NCBI GenBank assembly: GCA_009841225.1
Contig: VXMF01000012.1
Coordinates: forward strand, 110,812-174,811
Origin: Terriglobia bacterium
Lineage (GTDB): Bacteria > Acidobacteriota > Terriglobia > Bryobacterales > UBA6623
Direction: 5' to 3'
DNA: 64,000 nt
Shown here: piece by piece, positions 8,026-16,258 of the stretch
Layout of the letters: the number at the start of each line of letters is the position of its first letter
How positions within the stretch are numbered: position 1 is the first letter of the stretch
Made by a program: the position numbers and the translations under genes
Notes under the pieces: generated by a model
What the model was told of the DNA's origin: nothing
Database searches by the model: none
Seen by the model: only the letters and a program-made list of their open reading frames with translations

Positions 8026-9340
8026 GCATCATCTCGGCGGTTGGCACTAGTCGGGGGCGGACCAAGCGAAACCCCAGCCACTGGGCATCGGTGTGGTACC
8101 AAATGCTCTTCGGGAGTTGCGGGTCCTGCATTTTCCAGTCCTCGGACGAAGCCCTGCGCGCACCGCAGCGCAGCGCCGGGGCGTCGTCCATCCACGATCC
8201 GCCGCGCACGACCCGAGGATATAAGCGCTGCGCCTGTGCCCACGGGTTGTCGAGTGGCTGCTCGCTCGCAACGTAGTGCGGCTCGTAGCGATCGAGCGTC
8301 CACTCCCAGACGTTTCCGTGCATGTCGTGCAAGCCCCATGCGTTGGGCGCTTTGCTGCCGATCGGCCGGTACTGCGCGTCGCTGTTCTCCCAATACCAGC
8401 CGTGCTCGCCGAGCCCATCCGCGTCGTTTCCAAAGGAGTATGCCGTGGTGCTGCCGGCCCGGCAAGCGTATTCCCATTCCGCCTCCGTCGGCAAGCGGTA
8501 GAAGCGGCCGGTCTTGGCACTGAGCCACTGGGCGTACTTGCTAGCTGCGTGCTGGGTCATGCTGATCGCGGGATAGCCGGTGATCCCCATCCCAAAGCTC
8601 ATCTCGACATAGGGCGGCGTCGGGCTCGACACCGCTGCCGCAACCCTGTCCGGATCGACGCGGGCGTCGGCTTCACGCAACATGAAGCGCCGGAAGGCGT
8701 CCCAGCTCACTTCGTGCGCTGCCATCCAGAATCCGTCGATCGCGACCCGCACTTGGGGGCCTTCGTCGGCACTGCGGCCAGCCTCGTCCGGCGCCGTTCC
8801 GAGCACGAACTCGCCGGCTGGGACCGGCATCATTTCGAGCGACACATCAGTGCCGGGAACAGCTTCGCGGTAGGGTTCGAAGCTCTCGGCCGACTCGGTC
8901 CTGGCGCGGGCGGCGATCAGCGCGTGGATGCTCCGTGCCAGAGCCATCTCGGAGTCATCGGCGGGCGCGGGTGACTGCTTGCCCTCTGTCTTCACAGGAA
9001 CGGTCCACGCCGCGCCCTGGGCGATCCACGAGCGCACCGCTGCTAGGTCCGCGGCTGACACTCTGGGCCCGGCGGGAGGCATGACTCCAGCGGCGTCTGC
9101 CGGAAGCATCATGCGCGTCAAGAGCGTGCTCCGGTCGGGTTGGCCGACCACGATGGCCGGCCCGCTTGCGCCACCTTGGAGCGCGTCCTGGAGGGACTCC
9201 AGGCTCAAGCCCCCCAGCTTGTTCGACTCTTGGTGGCAGCTCAGGCACTTGGCGCGGATCAACGGGCGGACTTCGTTCTCGAAGTCCGCAGCCGGAAGCA
9301 GAGTCGCGGCCGCTAGCAAAGACAGGAGCAGATTGCGCAC
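7991..9340 (-). CDS. cytochrome c-type domain fused to an FGE/SUMF1-like domain
   Basis: 449 residues from the GTG at 9340, chosen because it follows the preceding stop by 2 bases and begins a clean signal peptide (MRNLLLSLLAAATLLPAA). Residues about 20-110 form a short cytochrome c-like domain: heme motif CLSCH at 32-36, then GGLSLESLQDAL and MPPAGPRVS, as in planctomycete-type cytochromes. The C-terminal part is a formylglycine-generating-enzyme fold: MMPVPAGEFVLG, YRLPTEAEWEYACRAGS, WGLHDMHGNVWEWTLD, RVVRGGSWMDD and WLGFRLVRP. The two cysteines that bind copper in true FGEs, expected after RGGSW, are absent (MDDAPALRCGA keeps only one), so it probably does not mature sulfatases. It lies between a Gfo/Idh gene and apbE on one strand. 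Confidence 0.8.
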   Translation of the reverse strand: MRNLLLSLLAAATLLPAADFENEVRPLIRAKCLSCHQESNKLGGLSLESLQDALQGGASGPAIVVGQPDRSTLLTRMMLPADAAGVMPPAGPRVSAADLAAVRSWIAQGAAWTVPVKTEGKQSPAPADDSEMALARSIHALIAARARTESAESFEPYREAVPGTDVSLEMMPVPAGEFVLGTAPDEAGRSADEGPQVRVAIDGFWMAAHEVSWDAFRRFMLREADARVDPDRVAAAVSSPTPPYVEMSFGMGITGYPAISMTQHAASKYAQWLSAKTGRFYRLPTEAEWEYACRAGSTTAYSFGNDADGLGEHGWYWENSDAQYRPIGSKAPNAWGLHDMHGNVWEWTLDRYEPHYVASEQPLDNPWAQAQRLYPRVVRGGSWMDDAPALRCGARRASSEDWKMQDPQLPKSIWYHTDAQWLGFRLVRPRLVPTAEMMHAYWNSATGAK

Positions 9341-9342
9341 GA

Positions 9343-10659
9343 TCAGACGAACTTCGTCACCCCGGGGCGTGCAAGAGGAGGCACGTCCAGCGCCATGTCC
9401 CACTGCAGGTTCTCGGGGAATCGCCTCTCTTGGGACGCCATGCCCTGTTCCCATGTAAGTTCTTGGCCGGTGTAGGCCGCCATGCGGCCGAGGACGGCCA
9501 ATTGTGTGCTGGTGGCCATGCGCTCGCCATCGTTGATCGGCTCGCCGCGCCGGATGGAGCGGAATAGCACGTCGTGCTCCTCTTGGTACATGTTGCGCTG
9601 CTGGCCGCGAAAGACCCACGGACTCTCGCCCTCGATGCGGGGCATCAGGCCGCGCCCGATCGTCAGCCGGCCCTTGGTGCCGAGGATGTAGTCGGCGTTC
9701 TCACGGTGACAGCCGCTGATCTGGCGGCAGCCCATGAAAGCGCGCACGCCGTGGGGGTAGAGGTAGTTGACTTCGAAGTGGTCGAAGATGTTCCCGTCGT
9801 GCGCGGGAATCTGCCTGCCGCCGACCGCGACGCAGCTCTCCGGCGGCTCGTCGGCGAAGGCCCAGGCGATCTTGTCAACGCTGTGGACGGCCTGCTCGAC
9901 CAAGCCATCGCCGCAAAGCCAGACAAAGTTGTACCAGTTTCGGATCTGCCACTCGACGTCACTCATGCCTAGGGGCCGCTCGTAGGCCGGAGGCATGGGC
10001 TTGACCGGGTTGGTGTAGTACGTCGCGTAGTAGGCCAAGATGTCGCCGATCTCGCCTGAATGCACCCTGTCCATGGCCTCGATGATCATGTTGTTGTAGC
10101 GCCAGCAGAACCCTGCCACTAGTGACAAGCGCTTGCTGCGGGCCAGCTTGACCGTGTCCAGCACGGAGCGCACCCCGGGCACGTCCACCGCCATGGGTTT
10201 CTCGCAGAACACGTGCTTGCCCGCCTCAATGCAGGCCTCGAGATGCTGGGGCCGAAATCCCGGAGGTGTGGCCAGCAACACCACGTCGACACCGCTGTCG
10301 ATCACCCCTTGAAACGCGTCGAGCCCCAGGAATCGGTGGCGCTTGCCCACGCGCACCTTGCGCTTGCCCTCGTGGCGTCCCTCCACTTGCTCCAGGCAGC
10401 GATCGATCCGCTCCTGCTCGACATCCGCCACCGCTGTCAGCACGGCGAGGTCGTCGGCTTGCAAGGCTTGGGCTGCCGCTCCGGTACCCCGTCCGCCACA
10501 GCCCACCAAGCCGACCTTGATCTCTTGGCTGCCCTCTGCGGCGGTCAGCAGCGAGGCCGTTCCGGCAGCCGTTGCGGCATTTCGCATGAACGTGCGTCGT
10601 GATCGAGGTTGACCCTGTACGGCAGTGGAGTCTGACATGCTCTTCGCATTGTCGCCCAC
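9343..10659 (-). CDS. Tat-exported Gfo/Idh/MocA-family oxidoreductase
   Basis: 438 residues from GTG 10659; the ATG at 10638 (MSDSTAVQGQPRSRRTF) is an equally good start. A Tat signal is clear: RSRRTFMRNAATAAGTASLL. It is followed by the Rossmann motif KVGLVGCGGRGTGAA, VDVVLLATPPGFRPQHLEAC and the family hallmark HVFCEKPMAVD. The C-terminal alpha/beta domain contains FDHFEVNYLYPHG and YEGESPW-like segments. Such exported NAD(P)-binding enzymes oxidize or reduce sugar hydroxyls; substrate unknown. The stop lies 2 bases before the GTG of the cytochrome/FGE-like gene, so the three genes to apbE form one operon. Confidence 0.85.
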   Translation of the reverse strand: MGDNAKSMSDSTAVQGQPRSRRTFMRNAATAAGTASLLTAAEGSQEIKVGLVGCGGRGTGAAAQALQADDLAVLTAVADVEQERIDRCLEQVEGRHEGKRKVRVGKRHRFLGLDAFQGVIDSGVDVVLLATPPGFRPQHLEACIEAGKHVFCEKPMAVDVPGVRSVLDTVKLARSKRLSLVAGFCWRYNNMIIEAMDRVHSGEIGDILAYYATYYTNPVKPMPPAYERPLGMSDVEWQIRNWYNFVWLCGDGLVEQAVHSVDKIAWAFADEPPESCVAVGGRQIPAHDGNIFDHFEVNYLYPHGVRAFMGCRQISGCHRENADYILGTKGRLTIGRGLMPRIEGESPWVFRGQQRNMYQEEHDVLFRSIRRGEPINDGERMATSTQLAVLGRMAAYTGQELTWEQGMASQERRFPENLQWDMALDVPPLARPGVTKFV

Positions 10660-10734
10660 CTCTGGCCGAATTGCATGCGGCGGCAGAGTTCGAAGCCCAT
10701 CGGGACCAGCGGCCCAGACGTACCATGAGAACAG

Positions 10735-11655
10735 GTGCGAGGGCTGATCGCAGGTGTGGTTGCTGGCGCGGGCCTGGCAGGGCCCGGCCGCGCCGCTGCC
10801 GCTGCGCTTGCCACGCTGGCGCTAGCGCTGGCCCAAGCGGCACCCTTAGGGGCGCAGTCTTCCGACCCTGGCGCCGAAGCCCAACAGGGCCTGGCGCTGG
10901 TCAATTTGGACCTGCTCGATAGACGGGATGGCTATGCGATCCCCGCCGACAGCCGATTCCTGCCGGGAGAGACGATCCACCTCTATTTCCAGATCGGCGG
11001 CTATCAGGTTGGCCGGGAATTCCGCATCTCACTCAGCTACGAGATGAGAGCCTTGGACCCCGAGGGGCGGTCGTTCTTCGCGGCCGAGGGGGGCGAGATC
11101 GATACCGACCTTGCCCCGCAAGACGAGAATTGGATGCCGGTCGTGCGGTATTCGCCGCGCATCCCTGATCATGCTGGCGGCGGCACGTACTCGATCCAGA
11201 TCATCGTGCGCGACGAACTGGCCCAGACGAGCGTTTCCGCCCGACTGCCGATTGCCGTCGATGGCAGCCGCGTGCAGAGCGCGGATCAGTTGCTGGTCCG
11301 AAACTTCGGGTTCTCCCGCGCCGAGGGCGGCGACCTATTGGAGGATCCCGTCTTCGACGCGGGAGACGTGATTTGGGCCGAGTTCTTCATCACGGGCTAC
11401 AAGACCAGGGAGGACAACACTTACCAAGTCGAATCCGATGCTTGGGTGCAGGATGCCGAGGGAGAGAAGTTGTTCGACTTCAAGCCCGCCGGCGAGGCGG
11501 GCAGGCCGTTCTACCCCAGGTTGTGGCTGCCGGCGAGGCTTCGGCTCCAGCTCCACGAGTCGATCCCGCCCGGCCGCTATGCGGTGGTCCTACGGCTGCG
11601 CGACATGGTGGGCGGCGTCGATGCCACCGAGCACTACGACTTCAGGATTCGCTGA
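10735..11655 (+). CDS. secreted protein of unknown function with two beta-sandwich-like halves
   Basis: 306 residues from a GTG. The N-terminus is a long Ala/Leu-rich signal ending near APLGAQ. The mature protein has two halves with similar layouts: LVNLDLLDRRDG... FLPGETIHLYFQIGGY... and LLVRNFGFSRAEGG... FDAGDVIWAEFFITGY. Each ends with a long beta-rich stretch (GGGTYSIQIIVRDEL; IPPGRYAVVLRLRDMVGG). The pattern suggests a duplicated Ig-like sandwich. I recognise no catalytic motif. It precedes a thioredoxin-like gene with its own -10 box. It could be a binding or structural protein of the periplasm or cell surface. Confidence 0.6.
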   Translation: MRGLIAGVVAGAGLAGPGRAAAAALATLALALAQAAPLGAQSSDPGAEAQQGLALVNLDLLDRRDGYAIPADSRFLPGETIHLYFQIGGYQVGREFRISLSYEMRALDPEGRSFFAAEGGEIDTDLAPQDENWMPVVRYSPRIPDHAGGGTYSIQIIVRDELAQTSVSARLPIAVDGSRVQSADQLLVRNFGFSRAEGGDLLEDPVFDAGDVIWAEFFITGYKTREDNTYQVESDAWVQDAEGEKLFDFKPAGEAGRPFYPRLWLPARLRLQLHESIPPGRYAVVLRLRDMVGGVDATEHYDFRIR

Positions 11656-11670
11656 CTGGTTCGGCGGCGG

Positions 11671-11676
11671 TATAAT
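11671..11676 (+). promoter_or_regulatory. perfect -10 box 6 bases before a GTG start
   Basis: TATAAT at 11671-11676 is followed by 6 bases and then the GTG (11683) of the thioredoxin-like protein. No ribosome binding site can fit between. The -35 region is weak (TTCGCT at 17 bases). This is the clearest candidate leaderless start in the window. Confidence 0.6.
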
Positions 11677-11682
11677 CGCCTC

Positions 11683-12270
11683 GTGTCTCTCACAGAATCC
11701 ACAATGCTGCCGCTCGGTACGGCGGCGCCCGACTTTTCGCTCCCTGACGTCGTTTCCGGCGGGACCGTTTCGCTCGCGGATGTCTCCGAGGGCCGAGACG
11801 GCCTCTTGGTAATGTTCATCTGCGCGCACTGCCCGTTCGTGCTGCATGTCGAGGACGAACTGGCTCGGCTGGGCAAGGACTACGCCGGTTCGGCCGGACT
11901 CGGGATCGTCGCGATCTCTTCCAACAGCGTCGAAACGCATCCGGAGGACGCGCCGGACAAGCTGAGGGCCATGGCCGCCAGGCTTGGCTTCACCTTTCCC
12001 TACTTGTACGACGAATCCCAACAGGCAGCGAAGGACTATACCGCTGCGTGCACGCCAGACTTTTTCCTCTTCGACAGCTCGGGCCAGCTTGCCTACCGTG
12101 GCCGGCTGGATGGCAGCCGACCCGGCAACGGCGTGCCGCTGGACGGCGGCGACCTGCGCGCGGCGATCGATGCCATGTTGGCTGGCGGACCGGTGCCGGC
12201 GGAGCAGGTGCCGAGTGCAGGCTGCAACATCAAGTGGGCACCCGGCAACGCTCCCGCGTATTTCGGATAG
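11683..12270 (+). CDS. thioredoxin-fold (AhpC/TSA-redoxin) protein
   Basis: 195 residues. The redoxin pattern is TAAPDFSLPDVVSGGTVSL, then MFICAHCPFV with Cys47 and Cys50 as a CxxC-like active site. A second cysteine region follows at AACTPDFFLFD, and GRLDGSRPGN is typical of the thioredoxin family protein that often accompanies exported dehydrogenases. No signal peptide is predicted from the GTG start, so it is likely cytosolic. The stop is 8 bases before the start of the PQQ dehydrogenase gene, so the two are co-transcribed. Peroxidase or thiol-oxidoreductase activity is possible. Confidence 0.8.
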   Translation: MSLTESTMLPLGTAAPDFSLPDVVSGGTVSLADVSEGRDGLLVMFICAHCPFVLHVEDELARLGKDYAGSAGLGIVAISSNSVETHPEDAPDKLRAMAARLGFTFPYLYDESQQAAKDYTAACTPDFFLFDSSGQLAYRGRLDGSRPGNGVPLDGGDLRAAIDAMLAGGPVPAEQVPSAGCNIKWAPGNAPAYFG

Positions 12271-12278
12271 TCTGCTCG

Positions 12279-14669
12279 ATGGTGCTGTCGCACCTTGGAT
12301 CCATCTCGGTAGTGCCTGCCGGTGCCGCGGCACGCCCGAGACACTGCGGGGCGATCGCCCTCGCGATCTCGCTCGTTTCAGCCGGCGTAGCCGTAGGGCA
12401 GGGCACTGCCGAATTGGAGGCTGGGCAGGCAGCGTTTGAGACCTACTGCGGCAGCTGCCACGGCGGCGACGGCCGTGGCGGTGAGTACGCGCCGGACATC
12501 GTCACGCCGGGCGTTGCTGTCGGTCGCAGCGACAGGCAGGTCAGGGAGATCATCCAGGCGGGCTTGCCGGAACGGGGCATGCCCGCGATCAGCGTTCCGG
12601 AGCCGGAACTCGGGCAGCTCTTGGGCTTCTATGGCTCGCTCACGAAGCCGGCCTCGCGCAGCATCGTCGCGGGAAGTGTCGAATCCGGTGCGGAGCTCTT
12701 CAGGCGGCGCGGCTGTGCCGACTGCCACGTGCCTGGCTCTGCTTCACGCATCCGAGGTCCGGATCTAGCTCGGATCGGGGCGGAGCAGACTCTGGAGCAG
12801 ATCCGCCGATCCATCACCGATCCGTCGGCGCACATCGCTGCCGGCTATGCCGCTGTCCGGGTGCGTCTAGGCAGCGGCGAATCGATCGATGGCTTCGCCA
12901 GAAATCGAAGCGCCCTAGACCTGCAGCTGCAAACGTTCGATGGAGAGTTCCGCTTCCTTGCGCTTGACGGTGTGGCGGCAATTGACGAGCGCCCGGATTC
13001 TCTGATGCCGGAAATCGACCTGGACCCGAACGAGCAGGCCGACTTGCTGGCTTTCCTGAGCCGGCAGGACGGCAGCGGAGCGCTGGCCGACGCGCTAGCG
13101 GGTCACGGTTCGGACTCGGGCCTTCCGTTCGAGCGCATCCTCCGCCCAAGGCCCGGAGAATGGCCCACCTACAATGGCCGGCTCGACGGCAACCGCCATA
13201 GCCAACTGGACCAGATTCACCAGCGCAATGTGAATCGCCTAGAGCTGGCTTGGATGTATCCGCTGGACTCGCCGAACCTGCTGGAAACCACCCCTGTAGT
13301 TGTGGATGGCGTGATGTACGTCACGTTCTCGAACGAGATCCATGCCCTGGATGCGCTGCACGGACGCCGCATCTGGAGCTATAGCCAGCCCCGCACGCCC
13401 GGCATTCTCGGGGCCGCGGCCCGTGCCGCCAATCGGGGCGTGGCGGTGCTCGGAGAGCGGGTCTTCATGGTGACGGATCATGCCCATTTGCTGGCTTTCG
13501 ACAGAGTGAGCGGACGCAAGCTTTGGGATGTCGAAATGGCCGATTACCGACAGAACTACAACGCGACCACGGCACCCCTGGTCGTCAGGGAAATGGTGGT
13601 TTCCGGCATCTCGGGAGGCGATCAGGGCGTGCGCGGCTTCTTGGCCGCTTACGATCCCGCGACGGGGCGGCGGCTCTGGCGCTTCTGGACGATTCCGCTG
13701 CCGGGCGAGCCGCTCGCCGAGACATGGCAGGGCTCGGTGCTGCCGCACGGTTGTGGCACAACCTGGCTGACCGGGACTTACGACGCGGACCTGGACTTGC
13801 TCTACTGGCCGACCGGCAATCCCTGTCCCGACATGAATGGCGACGAGCGGCTCGGAGACAATCTCTATTCCAATTCGATCCTTGCCTTGCGCCCGGACAC
13901 TGGAGCGCTGGCATGGCACTTTCAGTACACCCCGCACGACGAGCACGACTGGGACTCGGTACAGACCCCGGTCCTCGCGGACATCGACTGGCATGGCGAG
14001 CGCCGCAAGGTGCTGTTGCACGCGAATCGCAACGGATTCTTCTACGTCTTGGACCGCGAAGATGGCGAACTGCTGCTGGCCGAGCCGTTCGTGCGCAAGC
14101 TGACCTGGGCCGAGCGCGTCGGCGCCGATGGCCGCCCGGTGCTGGTCCCCGGCAAGCGGCCCACGCGTGGCGGGAACCTGGTCTGCCCCGGGTTGCAAGG
14201 CGCCACCAACTGGCCCTCCAAGTCGTTCGATCCCGCAACCGGGCTGTTCTACACGATGGCGTCAGAGTTCTGCCATGTCTTCACGAAGCGAGACGAGACG
14301 TGGCAGGCCGGCAAGACCTACTACGGCGGGTCGGCGCGCGAGCCGAGCGGCGAGCCGGGAGAACGCTACCTGCGCGCAATCGACGTCTTGACCGGCGAGA
14401 TTGCTTGGGAGCGCAAGCTCGGCGACTCGATCCGCGACAATTGGTCGGGCGTGGTCTCCACGGCGGCGGGGATCATATTCTTCGCCGACAACTCCGGGAC
14501 GTTCTCCGCCGCCCGGGCGACGGACGGAGAGCTGCTTTGGAGCCGCCACCTGAACGCGCTGGTGCGCGCCTCTCCGATGACCTACATGCTCGGCGGCAGG
14601 CAATTCGTGACAATCGCCGCCGGCAAGAACATTCTGGCGTTCGCGCTGCCCCCTGCCGCGCTTCCGTGA
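12279..14669 (+). CDS. PQQ-dependent dehydrogenase with two N-terminal cytochrome c domains
   Basis: 796 residues from ATG 12279; the frame is open further upstream but that part lies inside the redoxin gene. Signal peptide: hydrophobic segment around 24-40 ending VAVGQG. Two cytochrome c domains follow with heme motifs CGSCH (57-61) and CADCH (146-150). From about residue 300 (WPTYNGRLDGNRHSQLDQI) a quinoprotein beta-propeller begins: LLYWPTGNPCPDMNGDERLG, DNLYSNSILALRPDTGALAW and TPHDEHDWDSVQTPVL, which holds the expected catalytic Asp. The enzyme would oxidize an alcohol or aldose in the periplasm and pass electrons internally to the hemes. In the familiar quinohemoproteins the cytochrome is C-terminal, so the N-terminal pair is unusual. 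Confidence 0.88.
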   Translation: MVLSHLGSISVVPAGAAARPRHCGAIALAISLVSAGVAVGQGTAELEAGQAAFETYCGSCHGGDGRGGEYAPDIVTPGVAVGRSDRQVREIIQAGLPERGMPAISVPEPELGQLLGFYGSLTKPASRSIVAGSVESGAELFRRRGCADCHVPGSASRIRGPDLARIGAEQTLEQIRRSITDPSAHIAAGYAAVRVRLGSGESIDGFARNRSALDLQLQTFDGEFRFLALDGVAAIDERPDSLMPEIDLDPNEQADLLAFLSRQDGSGALADALAGHGSDSGLPFERILRPRPGEWPTYNGRLDGNRHSQLDQIHQRNVNRLELAWMYPLDSPNLLETTPVVVDGVMYVTFSNEIHALDALHGRRIWSYSQPRTPGILGAAARAANRGVAVLGERVFMVTDHAHLLAFDRVSGRKLWDVEMADYRQNYNATTAPLVVREMVVSGISGGDQGVRGFLAAYDPATGRRLWRFWTIPLPGEPLAETWQGSVLPHGCGTTWLTGTYDADLDLLYWPTGNPCPDMNGDERLGDNLYSNSILALRPDTGALAWHFQYTPHDEHDWDSVQTPVLADIDWHGERRKVLLHANRNGFFYVLDREDGELLLAEPFVRKLTWAERVGADGRPVLVPGKRPTRGGNLVCPGLQGATNWPSKSFDPATGLFYTMASEFCHVFTKRDETWQAGKTYYGGSAREPSGEPGERYLRAIDVLTGEIAWERKLGDSIRDNWSGVVSTAAGIIFFADNSGTFSAARATDGELLWSRHLNALVRASPMTYMLGGRQFVTIAAGKNILAFALPPAALP

Positions 14670-14771
14670 CGGAAGCGGACCGAGGGCAGCGCTTGGCCTT
14701 ACTTGGAACTGGGAAGCAGCTCGCGAGGGAGCGGTGCGACCGCTATGCGGCCTGTTGGCGCGCGGGTCCGC

Positions 14772-15143
14772 TCAGGCGGCGCGCACGAAGTCGCCCGATT
14801 GGTGGGAGACGCCGGAGCAGTCGTACTCGTCCTGGCAGTAGACGCACAGCGTGGTCCACGGGATGGCCTCGAGACGTTGCGGGTTGATTTCCGCGCCGCA
14901 GTCCTGGCAGATACCGTACTCGTCTTCGTCAAGCAGCCTGAGCGCGGTCTGGACAGCCTTGCGGGTCTCGAAGTCGTTGTTGATCACGCTGATCGTAAGG
15001 TCCATTTCGAACCGCGTCTGCATCTGGTCCATGGGATCGTTGCAGCGGTCGCGGATCAATTCCTCCCGGTTATTGCGCCGGGTCAGCGCGTCGAGTTTTG
15101 CCAGCAGCTGCTGGCGCACAACTTCTTTTTCTAGAGTAACCAT
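14772..15143 (-). CDS. DksA/TraR-type zinc-finger transcriptional regulator
   Basis: 123 residues from ATG 15143 (MVTLEKEVVRQQLLAKL), preceded by an AAGGAG ribosome binding site 10 bases upstream. The N-terminal half is a coiled-coil hairpin rich in Arg/Glu/Gln (LDALTRRNNREELIRDRC). The C-terminal zinc finger is CQDCGAEINPQRLEAIP followed by CVYC, four cysteines spaced as in DksA. It binds in the RNA polymerase secondary channel; a stress or growth-rate response role is likely. The residues at the hairpin tip lack an obvious DxxDxA, so it may be a TraR/DksA-like paralogue rather than DksA itself. An AT-rich promoter region lies upstream. Confidence 0.85.
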   Translation of the reverse strand: MVTLEKEVVRQQLLAKLDALTRRNNREELIRDRCNDPMDQMQTRFEMDLTISVINNDFETRKAVQTALRLLDEDEYGICQDCGAEINPQRLEAIPWTTLCVYCQDEYDCSGVSHQSGDFVRAA

Positions 15144-15242
15144 GTGTGTGTTTCTCCTTGCAGAAGATCTGGAGCGGGGTTGCTGACTCCGGCCCGCGTG
15201 CAATAACGGTCCGGCTATGTGCCCGAATCGATCTTCTTAACT

Positions 15243-15271
15243 AGTAGAGTATAGATGAAAACCACCGTCAA
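15243..15271 (-). promoter_or_regulatory. sigma70-type promoter for the DksA-like gene
   Basis: Minus-strand TTGACG (15271-15266) and TCTACT (15248-15243) are separated by exactly 17 bases; TATACT overlaps the spacer side. The -35 is embedded in a short inverted repeat ACCAC-6-GTGGT (15261-15276), a possible regulator site. The surrounding 60 bases are far more AT-rich than the rest of the window. Confidence 0.5.
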
Positions 15272-15331
15272 GTGGTTGCACCTTGTAAAAAATATTTTTT
15301 TCCGGGAACAATTAACGAGGATTACAAGCTT

Positions 15332-16039
15332 CTAAACGTCGGAGAAGATCTCTTTGGCTGTTTGTAAGACGTTGACTAACATGGGCTTAGTCAGGCGGCC
15401 AGTCTGCGTATTCTGGCGGCTGGGGTGGTAGCTGCAGAGCAGATCCGGCTCGTTGCCCGGACAAAAAAAGTGGCGCCCGTGCGCGAACGGGTAGTCGCGA
15501 GCGCGTACGGAGGCGTCGCGAGCGCGCAAAACGGCCAGCCATGAGTCATGCGCGAGACGCCCTAGAGTGACCACTGCGCGGAGCTGTGGAAGCATGCTCA
15601 CCTCGCGCTCCAAGAATGGGCGGCAAGCCGCGAACTCGTGCGGAAGAGGCCTGTTCTGGGGAGGTGCGCAGCGCACTGCGGAGGCAATGTAACAGTCGCG
15701 GAGTACCAAGCCGTCGTCTCTCGACGTGGCCTCCGGCTGGGACGCGAATCCCGTCTGAAACAAGGCTTCGTAGAGGAAATCGCCCGAACTATCGCCGGTG
15801 AACACCCTGCCCGTGCGGTTGGCGCCGTGAGCCCCCGGCGCCAATCCGACTAGCAGCAGCCGTGCGTCAGGATCTCCGAACGAAGGCACTGGCTGGCCCC
15901 AGTACTCCCAATCGAGATAGGCGCGGCGCTTCACGCGGGCAACGGTCTGGCAGTGCTCTGCCAAGCGCGCGCAGCGGCGGCAGGCCACGATTTCGGTCTG
16001 CAGGGCCGCCAGGCGGCCGCGGGAGGCACCGCTGTCCAC
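15332..16039 (-). CDS. family-5 (UdgB-type) uracil-DNA glycosylase
   Basis: 235 residues from GTG 16039; an in-frame TTG at 16159 would add 40 poorly conserved residues. Motif A is LVGLAPGAHGANRTGRVFTG, the characteristic UdgB form, and motif B is CSYHPSRQNTQTGRLT. Four cysteines suited to an iron-sulfur cluster are present: VACRRC near the N-terminus, VRCAPPQN and AACRPFLE. The enzyme removes uracil and other deaminated bases from DNA, which is valuable in a GC-rich genome. It stands between the DksA-like gene and a divergent TPR-protein promoter. Confidence 0.9.
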   Translation of the reverse strand: MDSGASRGRLAALQTEIVACRRCARLAEHCQTVARVKRRAYLDWEYWGQPVPSFGDPDARLLLVGLAPGAHGANRTGRVFTGDSSGDFLYEALFQTGFASQPEATSRDDGLVLRDCYIASAVRCAPPQNRPLPHEFAACRPFLEREVSMLPQLRAVVTLGRLAHDSWLAVLRARDASVRARDYPFAHGRHFFCPGNEPDLLCSYHPSRQNTQTGRLTKPMLVNVLQTAKEIFSDV

Positions 16040-16152
16040 GTTGTGTCGAAGTCTAGCAGGGCCTTGGAGGCCGGGATTGGGCGGTCGCTCTGCGACGGAT
16101 GTCGGGCAGAACCTTCCGGTTGGACGGGTTTGACAGCGCGACTGCGCGCCAC

Positions 16153-16181
16153 TTGCCAACGCTTGACTGATCTGTTATAAA
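16153..16181 (+). promoter_or_regulatory. sigma70-type promoter upstream of the TPR protein
   Basis: TTGCCA at 16153-16158 and TATAAA at 16176-16181 with a 17-base spacer make the best-matching complete promoter in the window. The first in-frame start downstream is TTG at 16193, 11 bases after the -10; the ATG at 16259 is the more conventional choice. Confidence 0.55.
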
Positions 16182-16258
16182 TTCGCACACGCTTGACGCG
16201 GGTTGGCTTGGCGCTCCCGCCGAGACGTTGCCCGCTGCGTCTGGCGAAGCGATGGCTC

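Noticed and set aside
9341..9619. Upstream extension of the cytochrome/FGE frame into the Gfo/Idh gene
   Set aside because: The GTG at 9340 directly follows the Gfo/Idh stop and begins a proper signal peptide; the extension is shadow sequence.
12048..12278. Upstream extension of the PQQ dehydrogenase frame
   Set aside because: It lies inside the thioredoxin-like gene and encodes no signal peptide; the ATG at 12279 does.
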